Source of the DNA: Fomes fomentarius
Lineage: Eukaryota > Basidiomycota > Agaricomycetes > Polyporales > Polyporaceae
NCBI GenBank assembly: GCA_022606135.1
Contig: JABYQN010000009.1
Location: forward strand, 831,001-895,000
Length of the DNA stretch: 64,000 nucleotides
Direction of reading: 5' to 3'
The notes under the pieces are model-generated. The model had not been told where the DNA came from. It saw only the letters and a list, made by a program, of their open reading frames with translations, and did not search any database. Position numbers and translations under genes: made by a program. Shown one piece after another: positions 11,459 to 23,331 of this stretch (position 1 is the stretch's first letter; each line of letters starts with the position of its first letter).

Positions 11459-13490
11459 CTACTTCTGCTTCTTGGCAATGAAGCTCGCGAGGAAACGGAC
11501 CATATTAGCGGTCTCCTCGCCTACAGGACGGATCCATTCTGCTGGCAGGGAGAACCCGTACTGGCAAACAGTGTGTCAGAGCACGCGGACAGTGACATGG
11601 CACGATTAAGAGATAGAGACACGTACTGTGCCTGTGTCGCGGAGATGCACGGAGTACGAGTACTTTATGCCAGCTTTGGCATACATGTAGTCCACGACGT
11701 TGCCGGATGCTCTTGTGAAAGATATGCGTCAGATGGGTGCGAACGCGTGATGACATATTGACACGGGTACGTACTTGTATAGCTGTTCGCAGAGGCTCCC
11801 AGTCTGTCAGGTCTGGGGTCAGTACGGACGTCACGTCTGTCGAAGTGTACAGATCAACACTCACTGTGAACACAGTGCCATGTGTCTCCTTGATAGCGTG
11901 TGCAGCACCTAGCGCGGCCTCGAGCTGGTCCTCAGCATCCTTGGGGGTCTTTTTGCATGACCACGAGAATGGGATAGATACTGTAGGCGTGACGTCAATG
12001 TTGGCCCGTGTCCGCCCGAAAGAAGGATGAAGCGTACGCATCTGTCCATAACTCCGTAAGTCGATGTATGCCTTCAGAGACGGGAGTGTCGTGATGAAGT
12101 TGGCAATGTTGTTGACCTCCGGGGCTTCGAACGGGCGGTGGCCAGGGTACCACGTTGAACATGGATCGGCGTTGGCTCCACGACCGGCGACGAAAATTGC
12201 ATGTTCTTCCTCATCATAGTCTTCGTCGAGCTCGTCTGCGAGTGCAGGGAGACGGGACTTTGACTTCCATTTGTGACCCTGATGCACGGCGTGGGACGAA
12301 GGTGGATGTATGCGCTATGATTGGAACCGACGTGTACTTACCCAGTTTCTGGAAGCAAGAGCAAAGCTCAGATAGGTATGATACACGAGAAGTAGATATG
12401 AGCGAACCTGTTCATGTCGATACCCGTACATTGCTCAAAAGGTCCAACGATCTGCCGGTTCTTGTACCTGAGAACATGTCAACGTTGCTTTTAAACGTTC
12501 AGGAGTTTGGCCTACCAGAATCGATCGTATTTCCACGTGTAAACATAGCCATCGGGGTTTGGGACCGGGATTATGTAGAAGTCCTGTGTGGCACAAATGG
12601 ATCATTGGCACGGGCGGACGAGAGTGAAGACGGCGACCACCTGACTCACGAAGTAGTCGAGCCATGAAGATAGGGAGAACTCCTCCGACGCGTCAGCCAC
12701 GATAGAGTGGGCAAGATAGAGAGATGTGGATGTAGCTATCCACTGTGTAGTGTGCAGACGCAATACCGGATTAAACCTAAATTAGCGACTGGACCTGCAT
12801 GCGGCGCCCGGAAGGCGCACCGACCTCGCGTGCATGTTGCGCCCCAGTGATCACGAAACCAGCTTTCTTTGTGCTGGAAGAGCGGCCGCTGCTCAACAGT
12901 GAGAATTCCTTTGAGATCTTCATACCCAACATCTCCCTGCCCTCGCTCGAGTGTCCAAGGTTGACGAGCTGGACCAGGGATGGGTTCGAAGAGGCAAGGT
13001 CCTCCATGAAGCTTTCAATCTCGTACAGCGGATGGTAGACAGCATGGTATGTTGTGTTTGCGAGCGAACTGAGGTCCCAGTTGCCGTACGCGAATGCAAG
13101 GTGTTCGGGGCGGGATAGCGGGATGGTACCGGCTTCGGGGAGAGGAATGTCTAGCTTCTGGTCGGCGTGCTCGAAGAGGACATCAACGTGAGAGGGACTT
13201 GCGTGCCATATGCGCGCATTGACAAGCTGCAACTCAGGCTCGTATGCATAGTTGTGCGTGCGCGAGAATATGCGCACCTCTGTTGCTCGTACAACGTCTA
13301 CAATGCCTTGTCCCTGCAGAGCGTAACGCCTCAAGACCTGCTCGCTATTGTGTTTTTGCCCAGCAAGAGGAGTCTGTTCGAGAGGCGGAGCATACGACGC
13401 ATGAGAAAACGAGGCGGAGAAGAGGGATAGTAGGGAGAGGACGAGCATCATGCAAGTAGACCAGTGCGAAGCGCTGGAACGACTCGACAT
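11459..13490 (-). CDS. ECM14-like secreted pseudo-metallocarboxypeptidase (M14 family)
   Basis: Ten exons (11459-11560, 11627-11711, 11775-11803, 11865-11980, 12038-12278, 12342-12348, 12408-12467, 12516-12583, 12650-12742, 12825-13490) give an intact frame of 488 residues. There is a signal peptide (MMLVLSLLSLFSASFSHASYA), a pro-region, then the M14 fold: zinc motif HxxE in GAQHAREW, NPDGYVYTW, GIDMNRNWGHKW, YIDLRSYGQM and YSVHLRDTGTYGF. In active carboxypeptidases the third zinc ligand is the His of DLHSY; here it is Arg (DLRSY). The catalytic Glu of ELRDTG is His. ECM14 proteins are known inactive relatives lacking that Glu, involved in yeast cell wall biology. I infer a non-catalytic secreted or vacuolar role. 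The 7-base exon 6 is notable. Confidence 0.9.
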
Positions 13491-13934
13491 TGCCTTCCTG
13501 CTCAGATGTTCTCAATCCTGCCCGGCCCGGCATTCCGCACTTTCCCCATGGCACTTGGCTTCGTACCACCACCACCATCCGTTGGCCTCCTCGGAATGTC
13601 AGTCGATGCTCGTGAATAACTTCTATGCATCGTCAAACACAACGACAGGTTGGATTCGCCATTGCTCCGTTGTTTGTATCCGAGGCATGAACGAATATCA
13701 GACAAACGAACGTTAGTCTTAAAATGGCGCCTTTCAACCTTCAAACGTTCAGCACGTAGCCCACTATGCGAACAAAGCGTCCAAAGATGTTGCGGCAAAG
13801 CCATTGGAACTACTCAACGACCCATTAGCTATGTCCTTTGAACACATCTCATTCGGATTACATTGACATCCACTAGCTCTACGTTGCATATAAGTGATAG
13901 GCTAGCGAGGTATCGGCTCTCCACGAGACATAGG
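13491..13934. promoter_or_regulatory. Shared upstream region of divergent genes
   Basis: A 444-base gap between the ECM14-like gene (minus) and the F-box gene (plus) must contain both promoters. No clear TATA box or other motif was recognised. Confidence 0.4.
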
Positions 13935-15882
13935 ATGTCGGTGCTTTCGGTCACTTCGCCTGTACAAGTACAGTTGGACTCGATAGACGAAGAAGGTACG
14001 CGTCCTGCCTTGTTTATCGCGAATGAAAGTAGTAACCTCGTTTTCAGAGTCGCTGGGTAAAGTCATCAATAATCCCGGCACTGTCACAATCAAGTCTCTG
14101 CCACCAGAGGTCCTCTCAACAATCTTCAAGTACATCGGTCGTGGGGAGGAAGGATGTTCTACCCAAGATGACTCAAATCAGACCTTTCCCTCCACGGATT
14201 GGCTCGTCCTCAATATGGTCTGCAAGCGTTGGCGCGATATTGTGTGCAACGACCCGACCTTTTGGCGATCCATCAACGTTGGCCGTTCACCCAAATGGCT
14301 TCTACTCTGCCTTACTCGCTCACGGAGCATACCCATTGACGTTCGTTTGTGCGAACCCTCGACCCTCTCCAGCGTCGCCGTCTTGCTCCACCGACACGCA
14401 AATCGTGTTCGCACGCTCCTGGTCACCCGAACAGCAACTCGTGCTCTGCGAGACCTCTCCTCGTTGTTCTCACTACGTCTGCCTGCTCTCCAGGTTCTAT
14501 CCATCGACGCGGAGGATTCTCGATATGCCCACATGCGTCTCGACGACCACCTGAGGATCGACAAGACCAAGATGCCTTCTTTGCACACGTTAACACTCAA
14601 ATACATCAAGCTCAGCTGGTACTCCCCAGTTCTCAGCCAACTCCGCGTGCTCGAACTTATCGCAGCCGGACCTACGCCTCTATCTCCGGACTGGCTGACC
14701 CTCAACGAGTTTCTCGCAGCACTAGAAGCATGTCATTCGCTGGAGGAGCTCATCATGTTCGACTCGCTACCCATATGCCTCTGCGGTCAAGATGCGCCGA
14801 CAGACCGCGTGATCGCGCTCCCGAAGCTCCGCACCGCGCAGCTCGTCGTCCTGCGATCGTACGGCCGCTACACAGACCTCTACCACCTGTTCTCGCACGT
14901 CCGCTTCCCCGCTAGTGCGCAAATCTGCGCAGTCGACCTGTCCAGCCAGCATGGGCAGCTGAGCAGGTACGTGCCAAATGACACCTCGTGCCTCCCAATC
15001 CTGTCCATCGCGACGCACGCAAGGTTCTACGGGCTTGGAGGATTTTCTGCCTGGTGCGAGACGCAGGCTCCCGGCCAGCTGGCGGAAGGGTCGCCCGATC
15101 TTTTCCAAACTATCACACCCCGTGGCAACGGCCGCTCGAGGGAAAAACAGGAAAGTCAGCAAGGCGAACTGGAAGTATACCTGGTTCACTGGGAGAATGG
15201 TGGCGACGATCAAAACGCGGCGCAGTCGGACTGGGACGGTGCGCTACACGACTTCAACACGCTCCTCGCAGCCTCGCGGCTCAAAATGCTCCAAACAGCA
15301 TCCGGGCCGTCGGCGGGAGCATTCTTGCACGCGTTCAACGCCAGCGCGCTCTCGCGGCTCCAGACACTGGTGTTCAATTGTGCTCCACACAGTTCTGCCA
15401 CCGCCCGGAATCGGGAGGAGGACATCCGGAGTTTCCTCTTCGCGCTCGGGGCTGCGGGCGCGGGCGCGGGCGGTCGTGGAGAACCCCACAGCGATGAACC
15501 GCAACCGGATGTGGAAGCGGCGGTGGATGCAACGACAGCTCTGACGGCTCGGCACGGGCATAACGGGAACGAGAATGCAAATGTTACTGATGTTCCCCTA
15601 AAGATGCTGCGTTCGCTCTGCATCCACGCGGCGACTTGGTATGACCGACTTCCCCGAGACCTGGAGCGGTGTTTGCGCGCGAGACACGCAGGCGGGGCGG
15701 CGAAGATGGCGGACCTGGATGTTCAGGTGGCTTCTGTGTCTGCGTCTGCGTCCCAGGGGCAGGGTGAAGAAGAGCGATATTCCCGAGCCACGACGCTGAC
15801 CGAAGGACGGCGTGCCGAGCTGCATCTACTACTCGACCTGTTTTTGGAACGTCCTGGACGATACAACGAGGTGCATGAGTAG
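13935..15882 (+). CDS. F-box domain protein
   Basis: Two exons (13935-13995 and 14048-15882) join in frame to 631 residues. The short first exon (MSVLSVTSPVQVQLDSIDEE) is preferred over the ATG at 14023 because it gives a typical 52-base GT-AG intron and keeps frame. The F-box follows: IKSLPPEVLSTIFKYIG, then WLVLNMVCKRWRDIVCNDPTFW, the pattern of mushroom F-box-like proteins. The remainder has scattered leucine-rich segments (RLPALQVLSID, MPSLHTLTLKYIKL, LSQLRVLELIAAG) and a Gly/Ala-rich low-complexity insert near the C-terminus (GAAGAGAGGRGE). Predicted role: substrate adaptor of an SCF ubiquitin ligase through Skp1. The target is unknown. Confidence 0.82.
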
Positions 15883-16255
15883 TAAGCTTTGTAATGGGAC
15901 GAAACCCACCTCAGAATGTCAATGGATGCAGGCCAGTGCGCTGAGCGATGCCATAGATGTTTGACTCTTGAGGTGCGCCGCGCACACGCAGGCGGCCATC
16001 GTGAAGGGTTCAAAATTTCAAAACGTAAGCATAGCTAAAGTCCGTGCAGAGATACATCGTGATACTAGATAGGTAAAGAAACAAAGCAGCAACGGAGGAC
16101 CGAGTACGCCCTAGCTCTGGCTTCTTAGCCCAGGCTTGTGTCGTCGTAGGCGCAAACGTACCTCCTTTCCCCCGCCCTGAGAGCATTAGCACGACGCGCG
16201 CGCACTACTATCATACAGCGTCTCATCTCCATCCTCACGCGATGCGGCACGATGC
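15883..16255. other. Convergent 3' flanks, no gene seen
   Basis: A 373-base gap between the F-box gene (plus) and the four-helix membrane protein (minus). No feature was recognised. Confidence 0.45.
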
Positions 16256-17266
16256 TCACACGTGCTGAGGAGCTTTGTTCGCGCCGAACGCGTTGCTGCT
16301 ATCCGAGTACGGGTAGTGGCCCTGCGTGAGGAGGCCCTCCTTGGCCTCGTAAGTGCCGCCTGTGGTCGGGTTGAGGCGGAACTCGTGGCGGTATTCGCGC
16401 TCCTCCTCGAGCTGCTCAACATAACGGCGGATGATGACGACAATGTCTAGATATCAAGGGAGGGGGGAAGATTGTCAGCATCACCGCTCATGTCAAAATC
16501 CGAACACTGATGTAACGTAAGGTTTGAGATGGATAGATGGCGCCCCGGGAAGATAGATGTGCAAATGCAGCTTTGAGGCAGCCGGCATCACCGGAGAAGG
16601 AGAAGAGCAAAGAAGGAAGGGATGGATCGGAATGAGGCGAACACGCGGAGAGAAATACTCACAAAGCTCGATGAACCAGACAAAGAGGTAGCCAACGGTG
16701 AAGCCGATCTTGCCCCCTTTGTTAAGAGTAGACGAGATGCAGGAGGTGTTGTTGTCGATGGTGGTGCAGAATGGCTTGTTGCGCCATACGACATACAGCG
16801 TGAAGCCGGTGGAGATAGTGCTGAGGATGAAGCTGATGACAGTCATGACAGAGTATGCTTTGACCATACGACGGTTGCGGATGACTGAGCCCACGAAACT
16901 GCAGTATGGGATTAGAACGCTAGCTCTGCAATTCGGATGTATAGACATACCCGAAGAACGAAAACAGTGCGACGATGGTGGTGAGAATGGCAGCGACGAT
17001 GAAGATCCATTTGCTCTGATGCATCAAAGCATCGAACGCCCTCTTCTGCTCGTCATCGAGTGTCTTCTCCACCTTGTCCAGTTGGTCCGTGACAATGACT
17101 GAAAAAATAACGATGTTAGCGTCTGTAGGACCAGTTCAGTGCGAGACTCACGATGAACGGCAGCCCATAGAACTACAGCCCCAAAACCGGCCGACAAGAA
17201 GGACAGCAGAGTGAGGACGAAGACACCGAACCGTACAGGAATGCAGCAGCAGAAGTGGCGCGACAT
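16256..17266 (-). CDS. Four-helix (tetraspan) membrane protein, unknown function
   Basis: Four exons on the minus strand, ATG at 17266 and TGA at 16256-16258. There are four hydrophobic segments: VRFGVFVLTLLSFLSAGFGA after an N-terminal MSRHFCCCIP (the Cys cluster could be lipid-modified), WIFIVAAILTTIVALFSFFG, AYSVMTVISFILSTISTGFT, and GFTVGYLFVWFIELYIVVII. A loop of about 35 charged residues lies between helices 1 and 2, and a Cys-containing loop (KPFCTTIDNNTSC) between helices 3 and 4. The tail after helix 4 is hydrophilic (RRYVEQLEEEREYRHEF ... NKAPQHV). This looks like the tetraspan proteins common in agaricomycetes. It lacks the CCG motif of true tetraspanins in the loop I can read, so no function is assigned. 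Confidence 0.78.
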
Positions 17267-19844
17267 GGTGGCTTGCTCGTTATATTTACGTGAAGTGTAT
17301 TTGTCGTACGGGCGGGGGGTTAATAAGCAAGAAAAGGGTCGTCAGACAGAGGAGGATAGGAAACGGAGCTGGAAACCCTCTGAGACGGGAAAGGGGAGGA
17401 GAAAGGGATGACGAGTGCACAGGGTTGAGGAGGCATGCTTGCTTATAAGTATGGCAACGAGATAGGGTTGGAATTCGTTGATGGCGATGAGCGAGGCTGA
17501 GACAAGCTCGGGCTGTGCGTAATGCGTCCTGGGCGCTCCTTCTCTTGTGCACCGCCCATCCCCGGCTAATAGGGGCTGTCTCACTGCGCTGACCACCGCC
17601 TTGTCCTTCTACATAACTACTAGTAGGTACCACTCACAGCATCGACGAGGCCTTCTCGGATATTTTCGCCTCTTCAACTTCGTCTTCACTCGAAATGCAC
17701 GAGCGCAGATGGCCTTCCCTCGCTCTCATGCTCTGGATGGCTGATTGGACATTGAGGCCACAGCATGTCGGAGGCGGGACTAGACGTTCCAACATGCGAT
17801 TACCGCCAGCGAAAGAAGTCCACAATATCATTGCAATCAGTTAACCGTAAGTAGCCGACATGCACAATGATCATCGATTCCGGAATTCCCTCCAATCCCG
17901 TGTGCTGTGCCACCAACAGACAATGTCGGTGACAGAGTCTATACAGGGACACAGGCTGACCGGTCGTAATCTGAACCTAGGGCGGGTGGGCCGCTCAATG
18001 TCATGGCCAAATTGAAACGCGGTTTGACGCCATTGCTGATATAGCGCTGATAGCTAGTAGCAACCTATAACAACCATTACTCCCGTGTACATAGGCCGAA
18101 AGTCGGGTCTCAGTTCACGCATGTACTATGTACCGCGCGACCAGAGGACAAGCGTGCTAAGTATTGTCCGGGCACTCCGGGTGTTAGTCTCGTCCTCGAC
18201 GCAGAGTTGTCCTGTAGAACGTCAGGAGCGGAGACTACACGGGTGTTGCGATAGGATCATTTGACCTGTGCACCCACCGCTACGACCTTCATCGGACTCG
18301 TGGTGAGTACAGCCGTCTTTTCCATTCTTCTTGAGCGTACCCGCGCGACCCCGTGCGACGGTCGTGTCAGACAGGACATCGCCATGCCCGACACTCGCAT
18401 TTGAGAAGGAGGGCGAGGACTCGGAGTTGAAGTCGCCAAGATGGAGGACGCTTTGCGAGGACACGCGCAGCTGGCCCGCAGTTTGACGGATCATCGATGA
18501 GAGCGGATGAATGTTACTGTACGTCGTACCGCAGGCGCCATTTGAGGCGCCTGTCGATCCTAGATTATGCAGAATTTCTCGGGCTGATGCACTCAATATT
18601 ATTGGCGGGTGTCGCCGGTAGCATGCGCAGCCGCTGCAGAGTAAGTAGCAGTTGGCGGAAGCGGTGATGCACGCCGCAGCCGCAGCAAAGGAGTGGCAGG
18701 CCGCGCCAGAATCTCGCGGCGAGTTCACGTTGTGGCGAAGGTTTTCTGACCATGGTGAGTCGATTTGGAATTGCAGCACTCCAGAAGCTGAATCCAGGCT
18801 GCCCTTCGTGTAAGTGGCTTGTTGTATATGTAGTCTAACAGACACTTCTCCGACAGAAGCACACACTGTAACACTGTAAGTACAAGTCCTGCAATCTACA
18901 TAGGGTGCCCAGGTGGGAGAGTTCACGGAACTTGATCAGAACGTTGTACGCACGACGGGCATCAGCCCGCAAGTACCACCCCCAGAACAGTTGGATCAGA
19001 ATGTAATCACGTCACGGTTGTACTCTATGCTTGTCGCTTTGCTTTGTCATATCAAGGGACGTATAAACATCGGTAACAAACTGGTCATTGACCGTCGTTT
19101 ATCTCCGATAGGCGCTATCATACTCCGGTATGGTCCTTGACAGCATCACATTCTGAGCCATTTTCTCAGAGGGTGGTATATATGGCTATTGCCCTCTCAC
19201 CTTAGTCCCATTGGTCTCGTACCCCGCCGTTGTGACTCGCACCCGACCACCACGTGCTATGGTCGGGTGTGAGTTACAACGGTTGGGTACGAGACCAAGT
19301 CCCATTACGTGCGAGGACGGGCAATGAGTGATCATCTAGAGCTGAACCTTCCCGTATAGCCGTGCCGGGCCGCAACATCATGACCACTGTGACCTCGCTG
19401 GATGGCGGCAGCATCGCGGACAGGTGTGTCCGTGCACTAACGGTGTATGATCTTCCGGTGGTAGCACATGCTCACAACAACATTTTCCTCACACATGGCC
19501 ATCCGCTAGATACAGTCGTCATCCATCTGAGCTTCTCGTCGGTCCCTCGAACTCGCCTCACGCCAAAAGCGGTGATCGCAATCGCACAGCGCCGGACGCG
19601 ACGACCTTCATGGTGTATTAAAAACTCCGAGCATCATCCTCCCAAGTTAAACTAGCTTCTCGACTCGACACCTGGACGGGTCATGCCCTCTAAAATAAAG
19701 TAGCGCAATGTGCGAAGTTAGCGCGTAGGTTTTCCCGTGGTCGCTTCTTTCTCCTGTACTCTGGCATAGGCTCATGGCCGCATCATAGATGATTTACGTT
19801 TACCTCAGGTTCTCGCCTTCCTGGGACACGGACCCATGGTCAGC
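17267..19844. other. Gene-poor region with possible relics
   Basis: About 2.6 kb without a gene I can support. A 234-codon open frame on the minus strand (18222-18926) and a 97-codon frame on the plus strand (19362-19655) have no recognisable domain or splice context. A palindromic element at 19211-19298 is listed separately. The right end contains the GH12 promoter. Confidence 0.4.
19211..19298. repeat. Near-perfect palindromic element flanked by a short direct repeat
   Basis: Two arms of about 40 bases are inverted around a short CACGTG-containing centre. The arms begin TTGGTCTCGTACCC and end GGGTACGAGACCAA. They differ at five positions, mostly as C-to-T or G-to-A changes. The 9-base word AGTCCCATT occurs directly at both borders (19204-19212 and 19298-19306), like a target-site duplication overlapping the element ends. 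This could be a tiny MITE-like insertion. It has no coding capacity. Confidence 0.7.
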
Positions 19845-19852
19845 TATAAAAA
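19845..19852 (+). promoter_or_regulatory. TATA box of the GH12 gene
   Basis: TATAAAAA lies 87 bases before the ATG of the glucanase gene, a usual distance in these fungi. Confidence 0.7.
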
Positions 19853-19931
19853 CGACACCTTCACTTTGGTCCACACGGCGTTCTGCTGGATCCACACTCG
19901 GCGACCTAAGTAACAGGCTCCTGTGACAACG

Positions 19932-20915
19932 ATGTTCTCCAAGGCGTTCACCTTCCTCCTCCTCGCCTCTCCCTTCCTCGCCTCCGCCTCCCCAGCGGCG
20001 CTGGTGCCCCGTGCGCTCGACACGTCCTCGCACTGCGGTCAGTGGGACGTCGTGCAGGCGGCGCCATACTCGCTCCTGCTCGATCTCTGGGGCAAGGACG
20101 GCGCGACGAGCGGGCAACAGTGCGCGAACATCGTCAGCCTCAGCGGGAGCACCATCGCATGGAAGACGACGTGGACGTGGACAGGTGGTTCTGGCGTGAA
20201 GAGTTTCGCGAACATCCAGCTCGATCAGGGCGTCAATAAGCAGCTCAGTGCGATCAAGAGCATCCCGGTGCGTCTCCCCGCCGCCGCACATCCAATCTGA
20301 GCATGCACACTGACCGTTGCCCCGCGTCCTTTGTACCGGTCTTCCACGACCAGACGACGTGGAAGTGGTCGCAGAGCACCTCAGGGTCGATCGTCGCGGA
20401 CGTCGCGTACGACCTCTGGACATCCTCCTCCGCGGGCGGTTCGAACGAGAATGAGATCATGATCTGGCTCGCCAACTTCAACGCGGGCCCGATCTCGTCC
20501 CAGTGGGGCTCGGACGGCAAGCCGGTCGCCGTCGCGTCCAACCTCTCGCTCGGCGGCCACACCTGGAACCTCTACACGGGCTCGAACGGCGCGAACAAGG
20601 TCTTCTCGTTCCTCCCCACCAGCGGCACCATCACGGACTTCAGCGCGGACCTCAAGCCGTTCTTCACGGTGAGCCATGCCCGCAGCCTGCGTTGTGTTGT
20701 GCTTGGGGAAGGGGAAATCGACTGATGTGCGTCGCGTAGTACTTGACGCAGAACCAGGGAGTCAGCGCGTCGCAGTTCCTTACCACCGCCCAGGCTGGTA
20801 CCGAGCCGACTACCGGCTCTGCCACCCTCACCACGTTAGTCGGATTTCCTATGTCGTGCGTGTTGTTTGCTGAAGGTAGTCTCGTAGGTCCGCATACAGC
20901 TTGGCGATTAACTGA
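19932..20915 (+). CDS. Secreted GH12 endo-beta-1,4-glucanase / xyloglucanase
   Basis: Hydrolyses internal beta-1,4 bonds in cellulose or xyloglucan outside the cell. Four exons (19932-20267, 20354-20668, 20740-20834, 20900-20915) sum to 762 bases, giving 253 residues. The signal peptide is MFSKAFTFLLLASPFLASASP. GH12 marks are the first strand CGQWDVVQAAPYSLLLDLWG, TTWTWTGGSGVKSFANI, the nucleophile Glu in NEIMIWLANF and the acid/base Glu in GTEPTTGSATLTT. The length matches fungal GH12 enzymes. The last tiny exon (ending TLAIN) is inferred from a good 65-base intron that keeps frame, so the exact C-terminus is less sure. The gene ends 311 bases from convergent hydrophobin A. Confidence 0.92.
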
Positions 20916-21226
20916 AGGAGCTCTTTCCATGCGCATGCGGTTTTGTATTGACAGTGTACCTCGCAATTCAATGCATTGTGTGTACCGGCTATCAGCACAC
21001 TGGACCTGAGACACAAGCGGCTGCGGCGCATTGTGCAGGCGAAGACTTCGATGCTGGGCAGCGGCGTTGATGTGCAGACAAGGTACGACTGAAACGAGCG
21101 AACAAGCCAACATATGGCATATTTCATTCCACAAGACCCGATAAGACCTAGATGCTACCCGACCATTAGACCCTCACTACCATTTTTTTACGACAACAAC
21201 GCGGATACGACGGAAACTGAGGCAGC
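20916..21226. other. Convergent 3' flanks, nothing seen
   Basis: Gap between the GH12 gene and hydrophobin A, which point at each other. No feature was recognised. Confidence 0.4.
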
Positions 21227-21681
21227 TCAGAGCGAGACAGGAACGCAGCCAATCGAGATGGCGCCACCCTACGTGTATGGTATAACACAGTGAGTACGGC
21301 TGCTGACCAATCGAAAGATGGCCCGAGTACTCACGTAGCTGTTGTTCTGGCAGCAGACCGTCTTTGCACTGCACGAGTTCCCGCTGCCTACGCCGATTAC
21401 ATTGATCGGGCTGCAGGTGAGGCCGACCTGGGTCACAACGCCCTTAAGGTCGATCCCGAGGAGGGCAATGATTTTAGCAGCGGCGGGAGAGTCCGACTGT
21501 GAGGAGAATGGCAGTGAGCTCGGCATTATCCCTGCTGAAGGGGACTCAAAATGCGTACACTCTGAACGCTGTTGCAGCACTGGACGGGTCCCGTACTGCA
21601 AGAGGAGGGCGGGTTGGAGGGGTGGGCGGCCGCAAGGAAGGGGAGAGCGAAGAGAGCGACAGCGAGGGCGCGAGAGAACAT
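21227..21681 (-). CDS. Class I hydrophobin A
   Basis: Small secreted amphipathic protein that assembles into surface films. Three exons on the minus strand. Exon 1 encodes a signal peptide (MFSRALAVALFALPFLAAAH) and the first cysteines, [14 protein letters not shown]. Exon 2 carries IALLGIDLKGVVTQVGLTCS, then a Cys 13 residues on, and KTVCCQNNSY. Exon 3 encodes [13 protein letters not shown]. All eight cysteines are present in class I spacing. It has no Thr-rich linker. Its last exon reads GGAIS instead of the usual GGLIS. It is the leftmost of the twelve copies and convergent with the GH12 gene. Confidence 0.95.
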
Positions 21682-21799
21682 CGTGAGGATGGGTGTTTCG
21701 GTGGGAGGGTGCTAAGGTGAAGTTTTGGGTCTGTGCGGTCGAGACAGAGGAGCTGAGCGATGTCGGTGAACTGAGGATATTCAGCTCATCCACAGGGCC

Positions 21800-21805
21800 T
21801 TTATA
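21800..21805 (-). promoter_or_regulatory. TATA box of hydrophobin A
   Basis: TATAAA on the minus strand, about 120 bases upstream of the ATG. Confidence 0.65.
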
Positions 21806-23331
21806 CACCTCCCGCGAGCTGGGGTTCGTCTGTGGAATGCGCATTCCCTGATACACCGAGGGCGGCCCCCTCCCGACTCGCCGTTCGGCTTTCGACCTTT
21901 GGGCCCAACGCCGCCTCTGTCATTCTTCGATCCGCGCCTTGACATCCACTTCGTTCGGTACAAGGCGAGCTGTGAGCGCCTCGGAATTTCTTACAGCTTC
22001 CCTGCACGCTACCGCCACGTCTGGCGGCTCGTGCGTTTCTAGAATAGGAAAGGTACCTCCAAGGATCGCTGCGGTCTTTGCGGCCTTGAGGTCTAGAGGG
22101 CCGTGGTTGGCGCGTCAGGCTCTCGGCGTTCTCCTTGGTCGGCTTCTTGTGCGCTCCAGAGCGGCGCGCACGCTGCTTACGGAAATTCAATTTGGGGGTG
22201 GCCTGAGGCTGAAGAAATAAGCAGGTGTGGTATCGGTAGTTCGGAATGTAAGTGACCGTACTTCCGTAATCCCGTTTTCGACTTGCTCATGGTTTCTAGG
22301 GCCACCTCGCCCGGGTCTTTGCTCTAGAACGCGTGGTCGATGGAACGGCGACTTCGACCTTAGGATGTCTCTTGCCTTGGTGAGTGCGCTTGACCTCTGG
22401 TGTCCGATCTGATAAGACGGCAGAAGAGCTGCGAAGCGGATGGCATCTGTCATATACCGCGAGGCTTACGTTCCTTGTTAACAGTCCGTTTGGCAGAAGG
22501 TGCATGGTCCCAGTCGGCTGGGAGTCTGAATTGTGCTCTTACGCGCATTACGTCGAACTAGAAATACGCTGTCATTTGATGAGCGCTCTTCAAGTCATTA
22601 TGACCCTCCTAATAAAACACGCAACATGAAAGTTTTGTAGGTATGTTGTAAGTGAGGCTGCATATCAGAAAGCGAGATCACCTTCTCTATTACCGACGAT
22701 GACCCTCTCCCTTGTGCCACGCCCCTGATGAACCTACAAGGAACGCGCGCGCAATGTAGGAGGGCCATTGTACCGGATGTTCGCCTGAAATCTCAAGCGT
22801 GTACTAGGGAACTTGAAGGTGCATCGGGCCTACTATTTGAGATTGATAGACTGCTGGCAATGTGGTGCATGATGCTACTAGTACACCTATTGACCTCGGA
22901 TAGATGATTATCCTAATGACTGCCTATAACACCACTATCGCCTTCGTTCAGGCTCATACAAATGTCAAAGGTGGTGGATAGGATACTTATGACAAGCCTA
23001 TGTATTACACGATGTGCATAGTGATGGGATAGGCTAACGCGACGGCCATGCACGAATATCACCCGCCTAATATAACGCGCCTTCCAATGAGGTCACATGA
23101 TCGCGTCTTCCGGCCTCCCACGGACCGGGGCTAAACTGAGGCTGAGCGCTTCGAATGCGGAGGCCCGAGGTAACACGGTCTCATGTAGCTGCGTATGACT
23201 CGTCCTTGGCACCTCCATCCTGCGGCAGAGTAGTACGGGCAAGGTGTCTATCTGTTCTTCATACCCAGTACTAACCACAGGAAGCCTCGCAGTAGTCACC
23301 GTCGTTCACTCTCGGAAGGATAATAGCGAAC
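21806..23331. other. Upstream of hydrophobin A; no supported gene
   Basis: Between hydrophobin A (minus) and the GFA gene (plus). A basic, arginine-rich frame on the minus strand (21801-22190, with a possible preceding ATG near 22288) has a plausible intron. It matches no family I recognise and overlaps the hydrophobin promoter. Bases 22620-23040 are AT-richer and empty. Confidence 0.4.

Noticed and set aside
18222..18926. 234-codon minus-strand open frame
   Set aside because: No signal peptide, domain or splice context, and composition typical of non-coding DNA. It may be a relic but cannot be supported.
21801..22190. Basic, ribosomal-protein-like frame on the minus strand
   Set aside because: The composition resembles a ribosomal protein but no conserved family sequence was recognised, and it overlaps the hydrophobin A promoter.
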